Below are positions 59,341 to 64,000 of a stretch of 64,000 nucleotides of DNA, in pieces (position 1 is the stretch's first letter; each line of letters starts with the position of its first letter). Position numbers and translations under genes: made by a program. This stretch comes from Deltaproteobacteria bacterium UBA5756 (GTDB taxonomy: Bacteria > Desulfobacterota > Syntrophorhabdia > Syntrophorhabdales > Syntrophorhabdaceae). The stretch covers positions 1 to 64,000 of the forward strand of contig DIFE01000081.1 of NCBI GenBank assembly GCA_002418985.1, given 5' to 3'. Under the pieces are notes generated by a model, which made no database searches, was not told the origin of the DNA, and saw nothing but the letters and a program-made list of their open reading frames with translations.

Positions 59341-60435
59341 ATGGCCCGAGAAGCAAGCAACATCCTGGAGGCCCGCAATATCCGCGTAGAAAACCGCGGC
59401 GTTGTGATTCTTGATGTCGCCAGTCTCCTGGTACGGGAAGACGAAGTTCTCTCCATCATCGGGTCCAACGGCGCGGGGAAGACAACCCTCCTTCAAAGAC
59501 TTGCCATGCTCCAAAAATTGCGGCACGGCGAGATAATCTATCGCGGCAAAAGGGTCGGCCCCGATATACCGGTCACCTCTTACCGCAGGTCGGTCACGAT
59601 GGTATTCCAGGAGACCCTTCTCTTTGACACGACTGTCTTTGAGAATGTTGCATCGGGATTGCATTTCCGTCATGCAAGCAAAAAAGAGATCGAAAAAGCC
59701 GTGATCGACAACCTGGAGATATTCGGCGTGTCCCATCTGAAAAACCGTTCCGTCCGGACACTCTCCGGCGGGGAGGCGCGCCGTGTCAGCCTGGCCCGGT
59801 CCTTCGCCGTCAAGCCCGACATTATCTTCCTCGACGAGCCCTTCGCGGCCCTCGATCCACCGACACATGAATCCATCGTCACGGACTTAAGCCATGTCCT
59901 CAGAAGATCAGGCACGACGACCATATTTGCCACGCACGACCGCTCCGAGGCACTGCGCCTGTCCGACCGGATATGCGTCATGGACCGGGGAAAGATACTC
60001 CAGGTCGGCACGCCGGATGAAATCATGAACCGGCCGGCTGACGAGTTTATTGCCGGTTTTGTAGGCGCCGAGACCATCCTGCCGGGTGTGGTTACGGATG
60101 CCAACAGCGGCACGATCTCCGTGGACGTCGGAGGGCGGCAGGTAATGGCCGTAAGCGATACCCGGGCCGGTCAGAAAGTCGTTCTGTGCATCCGCCCTGA
60201 ACGCGTATCGGTGTCAATTGAGCCACGGCCCGACACGACAAGCGAACGTAACAGTTTCGAGGGCACGGTATCGGAGGTTACATCTCTCGGTCTTTACTAT
60301 CGCGTAATCATCGACTGCGGCTTCAACCTCACCGCATTCATCACTCCCGGATCGCTCAAGCGGCTGGCCATCGAGAGGGGCAGAAAGGTCTATCCGTCCT
60401 TCAAGGCGACAGCCGTCCACGTATTGAAACGCTGA
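59341..60435 (+). CDS. tupC: tungstate ABC transporter ATP-binding protein
   Basis: The 364-residue protein has Walker A GSNGAGKTTLLQ (about 41-52), Q-loop FQETLLF, signature LSGGEARRVSLARS, Walker B IIFLDEPFAALD and H-loop FATHDRSEA. After the ATPase domain, residues about 245-364 form a TOBE-like regulatory domain (VVLCIRPERVSVSI), which in related molybdate transporters binds oxyanion and inhibits transport. It lies six bases after tupB and closes the operon. Confidence 0.9.
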   Translation: MAREASNILEARNIRVENRGVVILDVASLLVREDEVLSIIGSNGAGKTTLLQRLAMLQKLRHGEIIYRGKRVGPDIPVTSYRRSVTMVFQETLLFDTTVFENVASGLHFRHASKKEIEKAVIDNLEIFGVSHLKNRSVRTLSGGEARRVSLARSFAVKPDIIFLDEPFAALDPPTHESIVTDLSHVLRRSGTTTIFATHDRSEALRLSDRICVMDRGKILQVGTPDEIMNRPADEFIAGFVGAETILPGVVTDANSGTISVDVGGRQVMAVSDTRAGQKVVLCIRPERVSVSIEPRPDTTSERNSFEGTVSEVTSLGLYYRVIIDCGFNLTAFITPGSLKRLAIERGRKVYPSFKATAVHVLKR

Positions 60436-60615
60436 TCCCGACCACGGCCGGTTGCCCTAAAGCCCCCGTCTCCCCACCCTTTGCTCTCCACGCCTATCGT
60501 CTATCGCCTACATCTTCTTGCTCACGGGCCGGATTCGTGGTAGATTTTTCCAGTATTCCAGATTGTCGAGACACACGCGTAACAGTCATCTGTCATTTCA
60601 CGCAAAGGAGTCATC

Positions 60616-62331
60616 ATGCTGTTTTCGAAAATGTTCATCCCCACCGTCAAGGAAGACCCCAAGGAAGCCGAGGTTGCGAGCCACCGTCTTATGCTGCGTG
60701 CCGGCTTTATCAGGCGCCTGGCATCCGGCGTTTATACATGGCTCCCCCTTGGTCTCAGATCGCTGAGAAAGGTGGAGCAGATCATCCGCGAGGAAATGAA
60801 CAAGAAAGGCGCCCAGGAGATTCTCATGCCCGCCGTCCAGCCCAAGGAACTCTGGGTCGAAAGCACGCGATGGGAAAAATACGGCAAAGAACTCCTGCGC
60901 TTTGCCGACAGGAACAACCGGGAACTATGCCTTGGCCCCACCCACGAAGAGGTGGTCACCGATCTGGTGAGGAGAGAGGTACGATCCTACAAGGACCTGC
61001 CCGTCAACCTCTACCAGATCCAAACCAAGTTCCGCGATGAGATACGGCCCCGATTCGGCATCATGCGTTCCCGGGAGTTCTTCATGAAAGACGCCTACAG
61101 TTTCGACACCGACGAGGCGGGCGCCGGAAAAAGCTACATGGACATGTATGAAACCTACAACAACATATTTGAACGGTGCGGGTTCAGGTTCCGCGTCGTG
61201 GAGGCGGACACCGGTCAGATAGGCGGAAGTTTCTCCCATGAGTTCATGGTGCTGGCTGAAACCGGCGAGGACATCATCATATCCTGCGATACCTGCGGAT
61301 ACGCGGCAAATCTCGAGAGAGCCGAGGTCGGGGTAAAGGGAAAAACCGTCCCGACCGGAAAAAAAGATGTTCACAGGCGGGTCAAGACGCCTGACCAGCG
61401 GAAGATAGACGAGGTTTCCTCCTTCCTCGGGATAACACCCGACAAGCTCCTTAAGACCATCATCTATAATACCGACAAAGGTACGATCGCCGTTCTTGTC
61501 CGGGGCGACAGGGAGATAAATGACACCAAATTGAAGAACCTCCTCAAGCTCGACGAACTGGAGCTTGCCGACGAGCGGACCATCGAGGAGACAACGGGTG
61601 GGCCCCTTGGTTTCTCCGGTCCCATCGGCCTTACCATACCGCTTTACGCGGACATGGATCTCAAGTTCATGGAGGATTTCGTCGTCGGCGGCAACGAGCG
61701 CGACGTCCACGTGGTCGATGCCAATATGGCCGATTTCACGGTCAAGGGGTTCTTTGACGTGAAAGTCGCAGAGGCCGGCGACAGGTGCCCCCGCTGCGAC
61801 ACCGGGCGCCTGGTGACGACGCGGGGCATCGAGGTGGGACATATCTTCAAGCTGGGGCTCAAGTACAGCAAGTCCATGAACGCGACCTTCCTTGACAGTG
61901 ACGGCAAGGAACATTTCATGGTGATGGGCTGCTACGGTATCGGTGTCGGCAGGACGGTCGCCGCAGCCATCGAACAGGGAAACGACGAGAACGGCATGAT
62001 GCTGCCCCTGCCGATCGCACCCTTCGAAGTGGACGTTTTGCCGGTAAACACAACGCACCCCGAAAGCATGGCGATTGCCCGGGAGATTTACAGGGAACTC
62101 CTCGCGAAGGGCATCGACGTCATCCTCGACGACCGAGACGAGCGCCCCGGCGTCAAGTTCAAGGACTGCGACCTTATCGGAATACCCCTTCGTATCACCA
62201 TAGGCGAACGAGGCCTCAAGGAAGGCCTTGTGGAGATAAAGCGACGCGACAGTAAAGAATTCGAAAAGGTGCCTGTAGCGGAGGCGGCCGGGAGGGTCAT
62301 ACGTTATGTTGAAGACGCTAAACACCGGTGA
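60616..62331 (+). CDS. proS: prolyl-tRNA synthetase, bacterial type
   Basis: The 571-residue protein has the class II motifs of bacterial ProRS: RAGFIRRLASGVYTWLPLG, GPTHEEVVTDLV with KFRDEIRPRFGIMRSREFFM (motif 2) and GCYGIGVGRTVAAAIEQ (motif 3). A central editing insertion domain (about 225-400) contains VLVRGDREINDTKLKN. The anticodon domain follows. It charges tRNA-Pro. AAAGGAG precedes the start. The gene overlaps the following peptidase gene by 26 bases. Confidence 0.97.
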   Translation: MLFSKMFIPTVKEDPKEAEVASHRLMLRAGFIRRLASGVYTWLPLGLRSLRKVEQIIREEMNKKGAQEILMPAVQPKELWVESTRWEKYGKELLRFADRNNRELCLGPTHEEVVTDLVRREVRSYKDLPVNLYQIQTKFRDEIRPRFGIMRSREFFMKDAYSFDTDEAGAGKSYMDMYETYNNIFERCGFRFRVVEADTGQIGGSFSHEFMVLAETGEDIIISCDTCGYAANLERAEVGVKGKTVPTGKKDVHRRVKTPDQRKIDEVSSFLGITPDKLLKTIIYNTDKGTIAVLVRGDREINDTKLKNLLKLDELELADERTIEETTGGPLGFSGPIGLTIPLYADMDLKFMEDFVVGGNERDVHVVDANMADFTVKGFFDVKVAEAGDRCPRCDTGRLVTTRGIEVGHIFKLGLKYSKSMNATFLDSDGKEHFMVMGCYGIGVGRTVAAAIEQGNDENGMMLPLPIAPFEVDVLPVNTTHPESMAIAREIYRELLAKGIDVILDDRDERPGVKFKDCDLIGIPLRITIGERGLKEGLVEIKRRDSKEFEKVPVAEAAGRVIRYVEDAKHR

Positions 62332-63508
62332 TCTTACACCGAAGGAAGAAATAACATCGCGGATCGACAATCTTCGCATGAAGATGACGGAAAAAGGCAT
62401 CGAGCTTGCCGTCATTCTCCAGAACGTCGACATCTTCTACTTCACAGGAACGCTTCAGCGCGGGGTTCTTGCGGTTTCGGCGGAGCACGGCCCGGCATTC
62501 TTTGTCGAGAAAAGTATCTTCCGGGCACAAGCGGAGACGCCCCTCGATATCATCCCCATCAAGCGTGACAAAGAGGTTAAAGACATTCTCATCGAAAGAA
62601 AGATGTTCCCGGCACGATGCGCCATGGAGCTTGACGTCATCCCCGTCGCGGTCTACGAACGCTGGAAAGCGATGCTCGGCCAGGACACCATAGGTGACCT
62701 GGCCCAGATCATCAGGGACGTCAGGATCATAAAGAGCGAATTCGAGATTGCCCAACTCAAGAAATCTGGGGAGATCCTGGACCGCGTCTTCAAGAAGGCC
62801 GGGGACGTCATAAAGGAAGGGATGCGCGAGGTCGATATCGATGCGGAGCTTCACGCGGAAGGAAGAAGGTGGGGACATCAGGGCTTCCTCAGGATGCGCG
62901 GTCTCAATCAGGAGATGATGAGCATCTACGTGACGCACGGGTATTCCACAACGATCACCTCCGGTGCTGACGTGCCGATAGCCGGTATCGGCCTGACCCA
63001 CGCCATCGGTCAGGGCGCATCGGTCAATGTTGTAAAACGGGGGATCCCCGTTATCGTCGATTATGGCGGAGGGCACAACGGGTACATCACCGATGAGACA
63101 CGCGCCTACGTCGCGGGGTCTCTGAAGGAGCTTTTTCAGAAGCCTTACGAAACGGCGCGGGATATCATCGATGGGATCATGGATTTCGCGAAGGAAGGTA
63201 CGGATGCAACGGAGGTCTTTGCAAAGGCCTTCGACCGCGTGAAGTCGGCCGGACTTGAAGAGTATTTCATGGGCCACGGGGAAGGGCAGGTGACTTTCAT
63301 CGGCCACGGCCTCGGCCTCGAAATCAATGAAATGCCTGTCATCACGCCCCGCCACAAGACGGTTCTCAAAGAAGGGATGGTTTTCGCCTGCGAGCCGAAA
63401 TTTATCTTTCCCGGCGAGGGAGGCATAGGCATCGAAGTGGATTTCGTCGTGAGAAAAAATGGGCTTGAAAGGATCACCAGGACGCCCGTGGATATCATTT
63501 ACGTATAG
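62306..63508 (+). CDS. M24-family metallopeptidase (Xaa-Pro aminopeptidase-like)
   Basis: The 400-residue protein has a creatinase-type N-terminal domain (about 20-150) and an M24 pita-bread domain. Metal-ligand motifs are recognisable as IVDYGGGHNGYITDETRAY, GHGLGLEIN and EGMVFACEPKF with GIGIEVDFVV. The histidine preceding the first ligand pair is at THAIGQG. It should remove N-terminal residues before proline or act on a related substrate. Cotranscription with proS is indicated by the overlap. Confidence 0.88.
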   Translation: MLKTLNTGDLTPKEEITSRIDNLRMKMTEKGIELAVILQNVDIFYFTGTLQRGVLAVSAEHGPAFFVEKSIFRAQAETPLDIIPIKRDKEVKDILIERKMFPARCAMELDVIPVAVYERWKAMLGQDTIGDLAQIIRDVRIIKSEFEIAQLKKSGEILDRVFKKAGDVIKEGMREVDIDAELHAEGRRWGHQGFLRMRGLNQEMMSIYVTHGYSTTITSGADVPIAGIGLTHAIGQGASVNVVKRGIPVIVDYGGGHNGYITDETRAYVAGSLKELFQKPYETARDIIDGIMDFAKEGTDATEVFAKAFDRVKSAGLEEYFMGHGEGQVTFIGHGLGLEINEMPVITPRHKTVLKEGMVFACEPKFIFPGEGGIGIEVDFVVRKNGLERITRTPVDIIYV

Positions 63509-63563
63509 GCGACTGACGTATACAGGGGTACAAGGAAGTCATCCATCGGCCGTCACGGGGATT

Positions 63564-64000
63564 TTAACGGGACATCTCCTGTAACCCCTGCGTTTCGCTC
63601 AAACCCATCAACTCCTTGAACCGTTGCAGCGCGATCCTGCCCAGGTGAAATGGTTTTTCAATGCTCTCCATGAAAACATCGCCGTTTCTGTTTTTCTTTG
63701 TAAGAAGGCGCACGTGATGTTTATTGATCATCAGGGAGCGATCCAGGGCCATGAACATGTCAGAGGGGAAACGTGCCTTCCAGTCCTTGAGGGCCGATCG
63801 CACGACGAAGCAGTCACCGTTTGCGGTGAACACGCGTATGTAGTTCTTGTCCGCCATAATGGCGACTATATCTCCGACAGAGATAAAAGCCACCCTATTC
63901 CCGGCGTTGAGGCAAACCCGTTCACCGCGTGGCATGTCCATGGGTTCCGTCCGGCTACGGGGAGCAGACAGAAACCTCTCAAGCGAGCGGCCCAGACGGT
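63564..64000 (-). CDS. LytTR-type DNA-binding protein, 5' end beyond the window
   Basis: The readable part from ATG 63941 (125 residues) is a LytTR domain: ISVGDIVAIMADKNYIRVFT, FVVRSALKDWKARFP, FMALDRSLMINKHHVRLL. The same frame is open upstream to the window edge and reads RLGRSLERFLSAPRSRTEP, so the protein probably begins outside. It may be a stand-alone LytTR regulator or the output end of a response regulator. It converges on the M24 gene. Confidence 0.8.
   Translation of the reverse strand, partial: RLGRSLERFLSAPRSRTEPMDMPRGERVCLNAGNRVAFISVGDIVAIMADKNYIRVFTANGDCFVVRSALKDWKARFPSDMFMALDRSLMINKHHVRLLTKKNRNGDVFMESIEKPFHLGRIALQRFKELMGLSETQGLQEMSR

Noticed and set aside
60925..62433. 502-residue minus-strand open frame opposite proS
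   Set aside because: Antisense shadow of a certain housekeeping gene; composition is typical of reverse-complement translation.
1..64000. CRISPR arrays, rRNA, tRNA or a replication origin
   Set aside because: No regularly spaced repeats, conserved rRNA segments, tRNA cloverleaf signals or clustered DnaA boxes were noticed by reading; a tRNAscan or Infernal run was not possible here.

Overview
The window reads as chromosome of a free-living anaerobe, most likely from Desulfobacterota or a neighbouring syntrophic lineage. This is inferred from the tungstate ABC transporter, the DRTGG and anti-sigma-kinase pair, the CheB/CheR-PAS plus hybrid kinase pair and the absence of respiratory genes; no marker here fixes the taxon. 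Ordinary housekeeping genes (pdxJ, proS, an RluA-type pseudouridine synthase, rlpA, an M24 peptidase) show it is chromosomal. No rRNA, tRNA or CRISPR array was seen.

Layout. 1-5.3 kb: a CheB-CheR-PAS protein and a hybrid histidine kinase in an overlapping operon. 5.5-15.5 kb: an accessory island bounded by two directly repeated copies of a ~125-bp sequence. It holds an unassigned small-protein/zinc-hook ATPase pair, the remnant of a Mu-like prophage early region (truncated D12 adenine methylase, truncated early gene, Ner-like HTH, S24-type repressor) and a Hachiman/AbpAB-like antiphage pair (DUF1837-like nuclease plus Ski2-like helicase). 15.5-29.2 kb: mixed chromosomal genes (TMEM175-like channel, orphan polytopic membrane protein, large secreted transglutaminase-like protein, RlpA, thioesterase, pseudouridine synthase, DRTGG/anti-sigma pair, hotdog and Fe/Zn-cluster proteins, OYE-family oxidoreductase, PdxJ) and two toxin-antitoxin loci.

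29.3-56.7 kb: a long, nearly colinear minus-strand cluster encoding an I-type (type IVB, Dot/Icm or IncI Tra-like) secretion apparatus continuous with an IncI-type thin-pilus operon. In transcription order: coupling ATPase (DotL-like), DotI-like, DotH-like, DotC-like lipoprotein, small membrane proteins, DotB ATPase, a cargo patch, three related VirB5-like proteins, DotO/VirB4-like ATPase, DotG/VirB10-like, lipoproteins, PilN secretin, PilO, PilP, PilQ ATPase, PilR, a PilT-like ATPase, a PilS-like prepilin and a second prepilin-like protein. No relaxase, integrase or prepilin peptidase is in the window. The cargo patch between dotB and the VirB5-like trio holds a doubly broken RelBE-type toxin-antitoxin pair, a Fic AMP-transferase and an orphan Phd-type antitoxin.

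56.8-64 kb: a tungstate ABC importer with two tandem binding proteins, prolyl-tRNA synthetase, an M24 peptidase and a LytTR-domain protein cut by the window edge. The most interesting parts are the repeat-bounded defence island with its palindromic recombination-site-like end, the unassigned ATPase pair inside it, and the fused secretion/pilus cluster.
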